DNA from: Aeromonas eucrenophila
GTDB lineage: Bacteria > Pseudomonadota > Gammaproteobacteria > Enterobacterales > Aeromonadaceae
Assembly (NCBI RefSeq): GCF_000819865.1
Contig: NZ_CDDF01000012.1
Coordinates: 83,317-147,316, forward strand
Direction of reading: 5' to 3'
Length of the DNA stretch: 64,000 bases
The notes beneath the pieces were generated by a model that was not told the origin of the DNA, made no database searches, and saw only the letters and a list, made by a program, of their open reading frames with translations. The translations under genes and the position numbers were made by a program. Shown one piece after another: positions 27,197-35,750 of this stretch. The stretch's first letter is position 1, and every line of letters begins with the position of its first letter.

Positions 27197-27625
27197 TCAG
27201 GCGAGGAAACTCTGGGAGAAGCGGTACTGCAGATGTCGGCGCTGCAAGCGCCGGCTATGGATGCTGGCGAAGTGATCGCCGAAGCTGTTTCTGGGATAGA
27301 AGAGGGCGGCGTAGAGCAGCAAGCCGCACAGCAGCAACAGGATGGCCTGCTGGGACCAGCTCAGGACCAGCTCGTAGACGACATTCTGGGGGGCATTGTC
27401 GCTGCGCAGTGAGTGCTCGAGGCGCAGCAGGTGATTCTGGTGGGAGCCGACAAATTTGACGATGCCATCATCGCCGCTGCTGGCAGCGTGGACCACCAGC
27501 GCCTGCTCGGCTGCGGGCTGATCGCCAGATACCTTGAACCCCTCCACCGACAGGGTAGAGAACAAGAGTGCGAGGGTGATGAGCAGGGTCATCGCCGCCA
27601 GTTTCACTTTGTCCAACAGGCTCAA
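27197..27625 (-). CDS. Hypothetical small membrane protein, two TM segments
   Basis: The protein has 142 residues from a TTG at 27625, with AGGA about ten bases upstream; an in-frame ATG at 27592 is the alternative. TM1 is LAAMTLLITLALLFSTL (near residues 8-25), TM2 is SQQAILLLLCGLLLYAALFY (near residues 92-111). A soluble loop of about 65 residues between them (with VYELVLSW) is probably periplasmic, and the C-tail is rich in Arg and His. No family recognised. It is transcribed in the same direction as secD, 150 bases upstream of it, and could be an accessory gene of that set. Confidence 0.6.
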   Translation of the reverse strand: MSLLDKVKLAAMTLLITLALLFSTLSVEGFKVSGDQPAAEQALVVHAASSGDDGIVKFVGSHQNHLLRLEHSLRSDNAPQNVVYELVLSWSQQAILLLLCGLLLYAALFYPRNSFGDHFASIHSRRLQRRHLQYRFSQSFLA

Positions 27626-27680
27626 AAGGGGTATTCCTAGCTAACGTGAGCGGGCAAACTACCATAGCCCTCCAGCAAGG

Positions 27681-27716
27681 ACAAGGGCGGCAGGCCATGT
27701 GGCCTGCCGCCCTTGT
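27681..27716 (-). terminator. 16-bp perfect hairpin after the DUF6279 gene
   Basis: ACAAGGGCGGCAGGCC and its exact complement separated by ATGT, 19 bases past the lipoprotein stop. There is no run of U after the stem (TGTCC follows on the minus strand), so it may protect an mRNA end as much as terminate. Confidence 0.6.
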
Positions 27717-27734
27717 TCCGATTTGCGACCCCCA

Positions 27735-28595
27735 TCAAGGCTTGGGGATCATCCCCTCGAAGTCCTCTGCATAGTCCTTGAGCAGGGTATAGAGGTGGGC
27801 ACGCTGGGAGAGATCCATCGACTGGCTCAGATCGCTCAGCCACTGAATGGTGCGCTGGCGAGACTGCTCAGTATAGCCGGTGAAGCGCCCGTCCATCAGG
27901 CCATCACCCTGCTGCAGCAAACGGGTCAGCTCCTTGCCAAAGTCCGGGCTCTGGCGCTGTTTCATCAGCCGCTCCAGCTCCTTGGTCCAGGCCCCCTGAA
28001 ACTCGAGCCAGGGGCCCATCATCTCGTATTGCCACTCGGCCCACTGGGCGATGAGCGGCTCCTGGGCCGGCTTGACCTTGCCAATCCAGAACACCAGCCG
28101 CTCGTTCATCTTCTCCCGAAAGCCCTTGAGCATCTCGGTCTTGGATTCGGTGGCAAAGTCATGCTGACGCTCCTGCTGGCGTTTCACCCGATCCCCCATG
28201 AAATGCGCCACCTGGGCATCGGTCAGGGTACGGGCCAGGCGCACGGTGCGGGGAATGGCATTTTCCAGGGTGCGGGTCAGGCTCGCCTGTGTTCTGTCTA
28301 GGTGCACGGCGACCTGCTCAGGGCTCATGGGGCTCGCCACCGCCTTGGCCAGGGCGTCGAGATCCCGGGCATAGATGGGCAGCTCGTGTTGGCGATGCCA
28401 GGCCATCAGCCCCTTCACCTCCCCATCGAGCAGCGTCTTCTGGCTGCGATCCAGCGAAAAGTAATCGTCCAGTTGCCAGACGATGGCGGAATCGAGCCAG
28501 TAGTAGATAACCCGGGTGGCACAGCCCGTCAGCAGCAGGCAGAGCAGCAGCAGGCTCCAGCTGCGGGGTTGACGCCATGAGAAGGTGGTCAGCAT
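27735..28595 (-). CDS. DUF6279 family lipoprotein
   Basis: The protein has 286 residues. The signal sequence ends in the lipobox LLLTGC (Cys at residue 25), so it is a lipoprotein. The mature part is highly charged and almost entirely helical; RVIYYWLDSAIVWQLDDYF and MGDRVKRQQERQHDF are conserved-looking blocks, as in DUF6279. Retention in the inner or outer membrane cannot be set from +2 Ala alone, though Ala favours the outer membrane. Role unknown. It is a single gene followed by the 16-bp hairpin. Confidence 0.8.
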   Translation of the reverse strand: MLTTFSWRQPRSWSLLLLCLLLTGCATRVIYYWLDSAIVWQLDDYFSLDRSQKTLLDGEVKGLMAWHRQHELPIYARDLDALAKAVASPMSPEQVAVHLDRTQASLTRTLENAIPRTVRLARTLTDAQVAHFMGDRVKRQQERQHDFATESKTEMLKGFREKMNERLVFWIGKVKPAQEPLIAQWAEWQYEMMGPWLEFQGAWTKELERLMKQRQSPDFGKELTRLLQQGDGLMDGRFTGYTEQSRQRTIQWLSDLSQSMDLSQRAHLYTLLKDYAEDFEGMIPKP

Positions 28596-28730
28596 GCATG
28601 ACTCCTGTCGGTGAAGAACCGGGCCTCGCGCCCAGAGACGAATGTTGGAAATAGTGACTCTTTTTTGATAGCTAGCCTAACAATCCATTCCTGATGCGGC
28701 GGCCCCTCGCAACGCTGGGCCCACCCTGTC

Positions 28731-29615
28731 TCACTCCAGTCGCCGACGATTGGTGTCGATCAATGACTGATAATCGGGCCCGGGTTGTTGCTCGCTCATC
28801 AACAGGGCCCACAGCAGGCCTATGTAATCGACCCAGGGCAGGAAGGCCTCGGCCTGAAATCCCTTGGCATTGAGCAGCTTAGACGCGCCTCCCCTGCCTT
28901 CAAGATAGCAGCTCTCCAACTGGCATTGCTGTTCTTCGCTCCAGCCATGGGTGCGCACTATGCTGGCGAGCTCGAAGCCCGGGTGACCGGCGGCGCCATA
29001 CTCCCAGTCGATGACCCAGGGCCTGTTTCCCAACAAATTTGCCGGATTGAGATCGTGGTGGCAAGGGAGCCAGCAATCGTCCGGCTCCCGGCTCGCGAGC
29101 AGACCCCGCTCCAGCGCCGGCAACCAGTCGGGGCTCCGGGCCAGCCGCGCCCGATAACCGGCGGCGTGGGCGCGCACCGCCATCACCACGGTCGGCAACG
29201 CCAGCCGATGCATGCGGCCGAGCACCCCGGCCAGCAGCCGCGGCTGTGCCTCCGGCGGCGGGGGAGCCACCAGCCAGTTCGGCTCGTCGCACCAGTCCAG
29301 CAGCATCAGACCGGTGGTGGGGTCGCTGTGATGGCAGGGCAAGGCCAGCCCCTGCCCCACGGCGCCCTGATAGAGCTGCCATTCGGTGGCTCTGTCTATG
29401 CCGAGGCGCAGGGGATCCGGGTGTCCGCACCGCAAAAAATAGCTGCGCCCCGAGGGGAGGCGCAGCCGGTAGTTGCAGTTGGTCAGGCCAAGGCTCAACG
29501 GCTCCAGCCGCCCCTGGCGCCAGGGGTCCGGCAGGCTGGCCAGCAGGCTCAGCTCCGCCAGATCCCCGGACTGCCTGTCCGGACGCCCCGACGTCGTGTT
29601 CCCCTTACCAGCCAA
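28731..29615 (-). CDS. thiK: Thiamine kinase-like phosphotransferase
   Basis: The protein has 294 residues starting at a TTG (29615) that overlaps the end of lpoB by 11 bases; no ATG or GTG is near. It has the choline/aminoglycoside kinase fold: GLTNCNYRL nucleotide-loop region, catalytic loop CHHDLNPANLL (H-x-D-L-x3-N), metal site VIDWEYGAAGHPGFELA. Its place directly behind ycfL-lpoB is the E. coli order, where the gene is thiK (salvage of thiamine by phosphorylation). The substrate assignment is by synteny; the kinase fold is seen directly. Confidence 0.82.
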   Translation of the reverse strand: MAGKGNTTSGRPDRQSGDLAELSLLASLPDPWRQGRLEPLSLGLTNCNYRLRLPSGRSYFLRCGHPDPLRLGIDRATEWQLYQGAVGQGLALPCHHSDPTTGLMLLDWCDEPNWLVAPPPPEAQPRLLAGVLGRMHRLALPTVVMAVRAHAAGYRARLARSPDWLPALERGLLASREPDDCWLPCHHDLNPANLLGNRPWVIDWEYGAAGHPGFELASIVRTHGWSEEQQCQLESCYLEGRGGASKLLNAKGFQAEAFLPWVDYIGLLWALLMSEQQPGPDYQSLIDTNRRRLE

Positions 29616-30201
29616 AGGTGGACTTCTTCGCCTGCTTGCGAATTTCCTTCTGATCGGCCCACAACAGCTCGCCGTTCTCCAGATCCATCAGGTTCATGGT
29701 CATCTGGTAGTAGACATCCTTCACCTTGCCGTTGTCCTTGACGATGCTGGCCAGGTTGCCATAGACCATGTAGCGGGCACCGGTCTGCTTGCCAAGGCGC
29801 ACCATGGAGGCGGGATCCACCATGCCGCTGCCCTGCTGGTACTCGAGCTGTTGCTTGACCGCGCTCACCTTGCTCATGTCGACGAAGCGGAACTTGCCCG
29901 CGCGCAACAGCTTGGTACGGATGGTGTCGGTGATGGCCTCGGTGTCGATGTGTTCCGAGGTCTTGTTGCGGATGGAGTCCATGAACATCACCGGGCGGCC
30001 GCCTGCGGTGATCTCGGCCGTCGCCGGGGAGCTCAGCATGGAGTCCGCCATCTTGTCGGCGATGGCCTGCAAGTCGGTGGAGCCGTAATCCACGGTCACC
30101 GTCTCGGTTTCGGTCGCATCGCCATAGCTGACGGTGGTGCTGGAGCAGCCGCCGAGCAGCAGGGCACCGCTCAGGATCAGCAGGGCATGGTTCATTTTCA
30201 T
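29605..30201 (-). CDS. lpoB: Penicillin-binding protein activator LpoB
   Basis: The protein has 198 residues, with signal sequence and lipobox LLLGGC (Cys19). It is an outer-membrane lipoprotein that reaches through the periplasm to activate PBP1b in peptidoglycan synthesis. The family core is clear: DLQAIADKMADSML, DSIRNKTSEHIDTEAITDTIRTKLL, RFVDMSKV, TGARYMVYGNLASI and NLMDLENGELLWADQKEIRK. The N-terminal linker after the Cys is short compared with E. coli. Its start overlaps the ycfL stop by one base (TGATG), showing coupling. Confidence 0.94.
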   Translation of the reverse strand: MKMNHALLILSGALLLGGCSSTTVSYGDATETETVTVDYGSTDLQAIADKMADSMLSSPATAEITAGGRPVMFMDSIRNKTSEHIDTEAITDTIRTKLLRAGKFRFVDMSKVSAVKQQLEYQQGSGMVDPASMVRLGKQTGARYMVYGNLASIVKDNGKVKDVYYQMTMNLMDLENGELLWADQKEIRKQAKKSTFGW

Positions 30202-30599
30202 CAGTTCGATTCCTCAATCACTTCGCGTACATAAACCCGATATCCCTGGGCACTCGCGTTCGGCGCCAGGGCAGTCAGGGTGCGGCTCTGGTGGCCGTGG
30301 AGCTTGATGGGGGTCCAGCCGCGGCCATCGCTGGCCACCTCCTGACCGCTGCCATCATACCAATAGAACAGGTACTGCAGAGGGTTGTCCCCTGACTGGG
30401 TGTTGGTCAGGATCACGTTGACCTGCAGCAGGCCGTTCTGCTCGCGCCGGCTCTGCTCGGTCAGGGTAACGTCGATATTCTGGTGCTGCTCGAGCTGGGC
30501 CGCGCCCCCCGCCGGGGCATAGAGCGCCACGCCGGAGGTGTTGGTGGCACAGGCGGACAACAGCAGCATCAGGCCAAGGGCTGCATAACAGACTTTCAT
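30201..30599 (-). CDS. ycfL: YcfL family (DUF1425) lipoprotein
   Basis: The protein has 132 residues. Of two adjacent ATGs the second (30599) has AGGAG six bases upstream. Signal sequence with lipobox LLLSAC (Cys17). The compact beta domain with LQVNVILTNTQSGDNPLQYLFYWYD and DGRGWTPIKLHGHQSRTLTALAPNASAQGYRVYVRE matches YcfL of E. coli and Vibrio. Function unknown. It always accompanies lpoB, so a role at the outer membrane side of peptidoglycan synthesis is an inference from context. Confidence 0.92.
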   Translation of the reverse strand: MKVCYAALGLMLLLSACATNTSGVALYAPAGGAAQLEQHQNIDVTLTEQSRREQNGLLQVNVILTNTQSGDNPLQYLFYWYDGSGQEVASDGRGWTPIKLHGHQSRTLTALAPNASAQGYRVYVREVIEESN

Positions 30600-30667
30600 C
30601 ATCGTCTCCTTGGGATCGTCCCGGTCCGGGAGGATCGATAGGGCAAAAAACGGATCGGGCTCGGCCG

Positions 30668-32089
30668 CTAGAGCGGCATCACCCGGGTAGTCAGACCGGC
30701 GCCGAGGCGCTGCACCCACACCAGGGTGGTGCGCCCCTCGTGGATGGTCAGCGGCAACTGGCGCAGCGCGCTGCCGGCGCCGAGGCTGAGCCGCACCTCG
30801 CCGGCGGGCAGCATGCCCTGCCAGCTCGCGGCCTGAGCCGGCAGCGTCAGCCAGCTGCGGGTGTCGGCGCGCTCGGACAGGGTGTTGAAGATGCCGACCA
30901 GAATATTGCCCACATCTCCCCCCTCCTTGGCGGCGCTGCGCCGCACCTGCTCCTTGGTGAGCAGCCGCAGCGCCTGGCGAGTCAGCATGGCCGGCAGCCG
31001 CTCCTGCAGATCCTTGGCGGCCAGCGCCTCGAGTCGCACCAGCGGGCTGGTCTGCTCGCTGCGATTGCCCACGCTCACCGCCAGGGGGCCGGTGTCGCTG
31101 GCCCTGTTGTCGTAATAGGGCACCGCCACGGTAAAGGTACGAAAATCCCCGTTTGAGGTGGCGATGGGCAGCGGCAGGAAGAGTTCCCGTCGCGCCGGGA
31201 TCAAGCCATCTTCAAACAGCACCACCAGCTGGCCCTGGTGCTTGGCCAGTGGCGGCGCCTTGCGACCCAGCTTCTTCTCGGTCTCTTTGATCTCGTCCGG
31301 GGAGCCGCGCAGCACCGCGAGGCGCAGCAGGGCATCCTGCAGGCTCTGGTTGTCCGGCGCAATCTGGTAACCGCGCTGATAGTCGACCCAGGCATCGTTG
31401 AGATCCCCGCTCGCCTCGTAGAGTACCCCGGAGAAGTAGAAGGTGTAGGCGTTCTGGAAGCCGTTCTTCACCTGGCCGATCAGCCGATCGAGGCTCGGCG
31501 CCCCGCGCGACATGAGCTGGCGCATCTGCCCCTCGGGGCTGCGGTCCTCCCCCTCCTGCCTGACCGCCTGCACCTCCCCCGCCCGTGCCTTGAGGGCCTG
31601 CTCCTGCACCTGGTTGGCGCGGCGCACCTCCACCAGGGCGCCCTCGGCATCCCCCCGTTGCAGGTAATTGAGGGCCTGATAGTGGTGCAGCATGGTGCGC
31701 TCGTAATCGGGTACCCGATAGGCCATGGTCTGATCGTTGGTGAGCAGGCTGCCCGCCTGGGCCAGGCCACGGCTCACCCGGTATTCGGCCTGGTTGTCCT
31801 CCCAGGCGAGGCGGCTGTCGGCGGCGGCGAAGGCCTGCTTGCTGCCCGCATCCTGGCCGGCGAGCCAGGCGATGCGCCCCTGTTCGAGGCGATCGAGCAC
31901 ATAGGTGTCGTCCCCCAGCTTGGAGTCGCGCACCTCGGGCAGCGCCTCGGCGCTCTTGCCCTGCAGCAGCAAGTTGCGCAGGGGCACCATCTGATCCGAA
32001 TAGGAGACGAAGATGTCCTGCCAGTGGGAGGCGCAGCCCCCCAGCAGCAGACCGGTCAACAGCAGACCGGTCAAAGAGGCGGGACGCAT
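30668..32089 (-). CDS. COG3014 family lipoprotein, TPR-like
   Basis: The protein has 473 residues; the start at 32089 overlaps the hinT stop (TGATG). Signal sequence with lipobox LLLGGC (Cys19), then a helical, tetratricopeptide-like half (DRLEQGRIAWLAGQ, NYLQRGDAEGALVEVRRANQVQEQALKA, YTFYFSGVLYEASGDLNDAWVDYQRGYQIAP). A beta-rich C-terminal half (LFEDGLIPARRELFLPLPI, SWLTLPAQAASWQG) follows. The family sits with ycfL and lpoB in vibrios and relatives and has no proven role. E. coli lacks it at this place, where hinT is directly followed by ycfL. Confidence 0.85.
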   Translation of the reverse strand: MRPASLTGLLLTGLLLGGCASHWQDIFVSYSDQMVPLRNLLLQGKSAEALPEVRDSKLGDDTYVLDRLEQGRIAWLAGQDAGSKQAFAAADSRLAWEDNQAEYRVSRGLAQAGSLLTNDQTMAYRVPDYERTMLHHYQALNYLQRGDAEGALVEVRRANQVQEQALKARAGEVQAVRQEGEDRSPEGQMRQLMSRGAPSLDRLIGQVKNGFQNAYTFYFSGVLYEASGDLNDAWVDYQRGYQIAPDNQSLQDALLRLAVLRGSPDEIKETEKKLGRKAPPLAKHQGQLVVLFEDGLIPARRELFLPLPIATSNGDFRTFTVAVPYYDNRASDTGPLAVSVGNRSEQTSPLVRLEALAAKDLQERLPAMLTRQALRLLTKEQVRRSAAKEGGDVGNILVGIFNTLSERADTRSWLTLPAQAASWQGMLPAGEVRLSLGAGSALRQLPLTIHEGRTTLVWVQRLGAGLTTRVMPL

Positions 32090-32439
32090 CACAGGCTGAG
32101 CAGCGGCCCCAGCGGCTGACCGCCGACCAGATGCATGTGGATGTGGTAGACCTCCTGCCCGCCGTGGCGATTGCAGTTCATGATGAGGCGGTAACCGTTC
32201 TCGGCGATCCCGGCCTCGCTCGCCAGCTTGCGGGCCACGGTGAACATCCGGCCCAGCGCCAGCTCGTGATCCGGCTCGACGTCGTTGACGGTGGGGATCA
32301 GCACGTTTGGCACGATCAGGATGTGGGTCTTGGCCTTGGGCTGGATGTCGCGAAACGCGGTCACCAGATCGTCTTGATAAAGGATGTCGGCGGGGATCTC
32401 TTTGCGGATGATTTTGCTGAAAATGGTTTCTTGCGCCAT
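32089..32439 (-). CDS. hinT: HIT family purine nucleoside phosphoramidase HinT
   Basis: The protein has 116 residues from the ATG at 32439, with AAGGAG upstream; the longer open frame is not homologous. It hydrolyses adenosine 5'-phosphoramidates. The histidine triad is intact: HIHMHLVGG, preceded by [16 protein letters not shown] and [17 protein letters not shown], as in E. coli HinT (YcfF). It heads the operon hinT - COG3014 - ycfL - lpoB - thiK, each junction overlapping or tight. Confidence 0.95.
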   Translation of the reverse strand: MAQETIFSKIIRKEIPADILYQDDLVTAFRDIQPKAKTHILIVPNVLIPTVNDVEPDHELALGRMFTVARKLASEAGIAENGYRLIMNCNRHGGQEVYHIHMHLVGGQPLGPLLSL

Positions 32440-32694
32440 GGGTAACTCCTTTATATGAAAAAGAAAATTCAAAACAAACCTCAAGCGACTCCCAAAAACG
32501 CCGCCGGGTGCCGTCAAGTGTGACACAAGCCGATATTTGGCACAGCCGTTGTCCCAATCCCTTCAGTTATTGTGAAGAATACCGATAGTGAGAATGACGT
32601 CCTCCGTACCGCAGGTATCGCCTACCGGCCATGCAGGGTATCAAAGGGACGGGGTACTCAGGCAAGGGACTTTTGCACAGAAAGCGGGACAATA

Positions 32695-34707
32695 ATGAAA
32701 CAAACCATGTCAGACCTCTCGATCTTACAGAGAGTCTATTTAGGCTTTGCCATCCTGGTCGCCGTGATGGTGGCCAGCTCGGTGCTGACGTTCAAGAGCC
32801 AGAGCGAGCTCAATGAGGCGCTGGATCAGGTAACACAGCAATCCATGCCGCTGGTGATCGCCAGCAGCCAAACCCAGATAAGCCTCCTCAGCGCCAACAA
32901 GTGGCTCACCGACGTGCTGACCGAGCAGGATCCCAAGCTGCTGCCGGGAGAAGTGGCCGAGCTGCAACAGGCCAAGGCCCAGGTCGACAAGATGCTGGCG
33001 AGCCTCAAGCAGCAGGTGGCGTCGCATCCCGAGCTGCAAAGTGAGATGGCCGCCCTCGACAAGCTGGTTCGCGACTATCTGCAGCTGACCCAGACTCTGC
33101 CCACCGAGCACGAAGCCCTGCTCACCCGGCTGCACAAGGTCAATCAGGCCAAGGGCCAGTTCCAGGTCAGCCTGCCCCAGTTCAAGAAGAACCTCGGCGA
33201 CATGATGATTTCCATCGACGACAGCTTCATCAAGATGCTGTCCGAGACCCTGACCACCAAGCTCTCCGCCATCGAACTCTCCACCATGGATGCGCTGAAC
33301 CAGAGCATCCCCGCCCCCATCGAAGGGGCGCTCAAGCGCAACAAGATGCAGATCGAGAGCTTCAACAGCACCATCAAGGATCTGCAGGGGGAGCTTGCCA
33401 ACTTCGACAACGATGTGGGCCACCACGTGCGCGCCTTCGTGCGCGACACCACGGCCGCCGACGGCCTGCTTTCCCAGTATCTGGCGCTGATGAAGCAGCA
33501 GCAGAGCATGCGTGAGCAGAGCAAGCAGGCGAGCCAACTCATCGTCGGCATCCAGAACAAACTGGAGGGGATCACCGCCCAGAGCCAGCAGCTGATGAAC
33601 AACAGCATCCGCGCCTCCGATCAGGTGCAGACCCAAAGCACCCTCACCCAGGCCATCAGCATCGCCATCGCCATCTTCGTCGCCATCCTGGTCGCCTATA
33701 CCCTGGGCAAGGCCATCCGCCGCCCGCTGAAAGAATTGCTGCGGGTGCTGACCGAGGTGACCCAGGGGGACATGACCCAGCGCGTCGGTTTCAAGAGCCA
33801 GAACGAATTCGGCCAGCTCGGCAGCCAGCTCAACCTGCTGATCCAGCAGATGGGGGACGTGCTCAGGCAGCTCTCCCAGGCCTCCAACCAGCTCAACAGC
33901 GCCGCCCATGACAACCGCCACACCACGGAATCGGTGCGCGCCGATCTGGAGAAACAGCGCCAGGAGACCGCCTCGGTCGCCGCCGCCATGACCCAGATGG
34001 AAGCCTCGGTACGGGAAGTGGCCCAGGCAGCCAACCAGACCCTGGAGCGCGTCCAGGATGTGGAGAAGGCGTCGCAGATGGGCCGCAAGGTGATGGCAGG
34101 CAACATCACCACCACCCATCAGCTGGCGGGCAAGCTGCAGCAGACCGGCAAGGTGATCGGCGATGTGAGCGCCATGAGCGGCCAGATTGGCAATATCCTC
34201 GACGTCATCCGCGGCATCGCCGAGCAGACCAACCTGTTGGCGCTCAATGCCGCCATCGAGGCGGCCCGCGCCGGTGAGCAGGGTCGCGGCTTCGCGGTGG
34301 TAGCAGACGAGGTGCGCAGCCTGGCCGGGCGCACCGCCCAGTCCACCAGCGAGATCCAGCAGATGATCGAGAACCTGCAGCAGGGGGTCGCCCGAGCGGT
34401 CAACGTCATGCAGGAGTGCTCCCGCGAGATGGACAGCTGCATGGATCAGAGCTCCCAGGCCAACAACGCCATGGAGGAGGTGCAGGGAATAGTGGTGCTG
34501 ATCAGCGACATGTCGAGCCAGATCGCCTCCGCCGCCGAGCAGCAGCAGGCCACCAGCGCCGACATCGCCACCAACCTCAACCGCATCTCGGATATCTCGG
34601 ATCTCAACTATCAGGGCATCGAGAAGGTGGCCGAGACCAGCCAGCAGCTCGACTCCCTGGCCGAGCAGCAAGAGGGGCTGGTGCAGCGCTTCCGGCTCAG
34701 CGCCTGA
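32695..34707 (+). CDS. Methyl-accepting chemotaxis protein
   Basis: The protein has 670 residues from the ATG at 32695 ([18 protein letters not shown]); no strong ribosome binding site, ATG 32707 is an alternative. TM1 about residues 14-34, a periplasmic sensor of about 285 residues rich in heptad Leu, Gln and Lys (helical bundle, larger than a Tar-type sensor), TM2 about 320-340, HAMP linker, then the cytoplasmic signalling rod with the tip sequence [21 protein letters not shown] and [14 protein letters not shown]. It lacks a C-terminal NWETF-type CheR tether. Ligand unknown. It stands alone with its own terminator. Confidence 0.93.
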   Translation: MKQTMSDLSILQRVYLGFAILVAVMVASSVLTFKSQSELNEALDQVTQQSMPLVIASSQTQISLLSANKWLTDVLTEQDPKLLPGEVAELQQAKAQVDKMLASLKQQVASHPELQSEMAALDKLVRDYLQLTQTLPTEHEALLTRLHKVNQAKGQFQVSLPQFKKNLGDMMISIDDSFIKMLSETLTTKLSAIELSTMDALNQSIPAPIEGALKRNKMQIESFNSTIKDLQGELANFDNDVGHHVRAFVRDTTAADGLLSQYLALMKQQQSMREQSKQASQLIVGIQNKLEGITAQSQQLMNNSIRASDQVQTQSTLTQAISIAIAIFVAILVAYTLGKAIRRPLKELLRVLTEVTQGDMTQRVGFKSQNEFGQLGSQLNLLIQQMGDVLRQLSQASNQLNSAAHDNRHTTESVRADLEKQRQETASVAAAMTQMEASVREVAQAANQTLERVQDVEKASQMGRKVMAGNITTTHQLAGKLQQTGKVIGDVSAMSGQIGNILDVIRGIAEQTNLLALNAAIEAARAGEQGRGFAVVADEVRSLAGRTAQSTSEIQQMIENLQQGVARAVNVMQECSREMDSCMDQSSQANNAMEEVQGIVVLISDMSSQIASAAEQQQATSADIATNLNRISDISDLNYQGIEKVAETSQQLDSLAEQQEGLVQRFRLSA

Positions 34708-34744
34708 GCCCTGTCACGGGGCGGTTAGTCAACAGTCAGACAGC

Positions 34745-34771
34745 AAGAAGGCTCCCGAGGGAGCCTTCTTT
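34745..34771. terminator. Intrinsic terminator, bidirectional
   Basis: AAGAAGGCTCCC/GGGAGCCTTCTT dyad between the convergent chemoreceptor and 6-PTPS-like genes. Confidence 0.85.
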
Positions 34772-34795
34772 ATCGATGGCAGTGGAATACCGCTA

Positions 34796-35671
34796 TCAGG
34801 CGTAGGCGATGGCGCCCTTGCCGACCCCTTCATAGGCCACGATCTTCACGAACTTGTCACCCACCTGCTTCTTCACCTCGCGGGCGATGTAGTGCGCAAG
34901 CAGCTCTATGGTGGTGTCGGTGTCGATCATCTCCACCTCGCTCGCCGGCATGGCGAGCTGGAACAGCCCCTGGGGCGCCACGTACTTGAAGCCCAGGTGA
35001 TGCTCAGCCAGCTGGGTCTTGGCGAGATCGCTCAGCTCCAGCTCGGACAGGGCCACCTGGTCTTCCAGGGTGCCGAGGTAGATGTCGTTCCAGCGCTCGG
35101 CCCAGTTCAGCTCCAGCTCCTCGTCCCGCTCCCCGTCCACAGAGATCTCGATGGGAGAGCGGTGACCGTGGGCGATGCGCTGACAGTTGCCGTCGTGCTT
35201 CTTCAGGCCATGGCTGTAGTGGTAGAAGGCGCCGTCGAGGCGCTCCTGACGCAGGGTCAGCGACAGGTCCTTGATGTTGCCCGGCAAGCGGGTGGCCAGC
35301 ACCCCCAGCAGGTAGCGGGTCACCGATTCCTTGTCCACCTGGGGGGCGGGAATGAAGGCGAACGCCTGGGACGGGCTGCGCAGGTGGATGGAGCGCGCCG
35401 GACGCAGCAGATCCACGGTGCACTCGTCGTTAGCCAGCGCCGCTACGTGCACCAGGCCGCAGCCGGTCGGCACCAGCAGCTTGTGATCCACCTCTTCATC
35501 GATGATCGACTTGATGAGCTTCTTCACCCGGCCGAAGTCCAGCAGCATGCTCATCTCGTTGAGCTCGCCGCTCATTTCGATGTCGACCAGCCAGCTCTCC
35601 CCAACCATGCCACGACGTTCACACAGATAGCTGGAGTCGATAACGGTCAAATCTCTTACAAATAACTTCAT
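34796..35671 (-). CDS. 6-pyruvoyltetrahydropterin synthase/QueD-like protein, two domains
   Basis: The protein has 291 residues, about twice a normal QueD (120). The ATG at 35671 has AAGG eight bases upstream. Both halves look like the tunnelling-fold: the first (VDIEMSGELNEMSMLLDFGRVKKLIKSIIDEEVDH) keeps the D-F-G-x2-K and D-H blocks but lacks the zinc His triad; the second holds Cys163-Q-R-I-A-His-Gly-His, the C-x4-H-G-H catalytic/zinc motif, an insert of about 50 residues, then TDTTIELLAHYIAREV. This suggests one active and one degenerate domain. Queuosine or pterin metabolism is inferred; no queC/queE is nearby. Confidence 0.75.
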   Translation of the reverse strand: MKLFVRDLTVIDSSYLCERRGMVGESWLVDIEMSGELNEMSMLLDFGRVKKLIKSIIDEEVDHKLLVPTGCGLVHVAALANDECTVDLLRPARSIHLRSPSQAFAFIPAPQVDKESVTRYLLGVLATRLPGNIKDLSLTLRQERLDGAFYHYSHGLKKHDGNCQRIAHGHRSPIEISVDGERDEELELNWAERWNDIYLGTLEDQVALSELELSDLAKTQLAEHHLGFKYVAPQGLFQLAMPASEVEMIDTDTTIELLAHYIAREVKKQVGDKFVKIVAYEGVGKGAIAYA

Positions 35672-35750
35672 CACTCAGACCTTGCTACAGAGAAAGTGCG
35701 GTTTGCGATATTATGACCCCGGATTATCGGCAAAGGAACTGGAACCCCCC

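Noticed and set aside
32529..32536. GCCGATAT as a sigma28 -10 element for the chemoreceptor
   Set aside because: No TAAA-type -35 at the required distance, and the chemoreceptor starts about 160 bases downstream.
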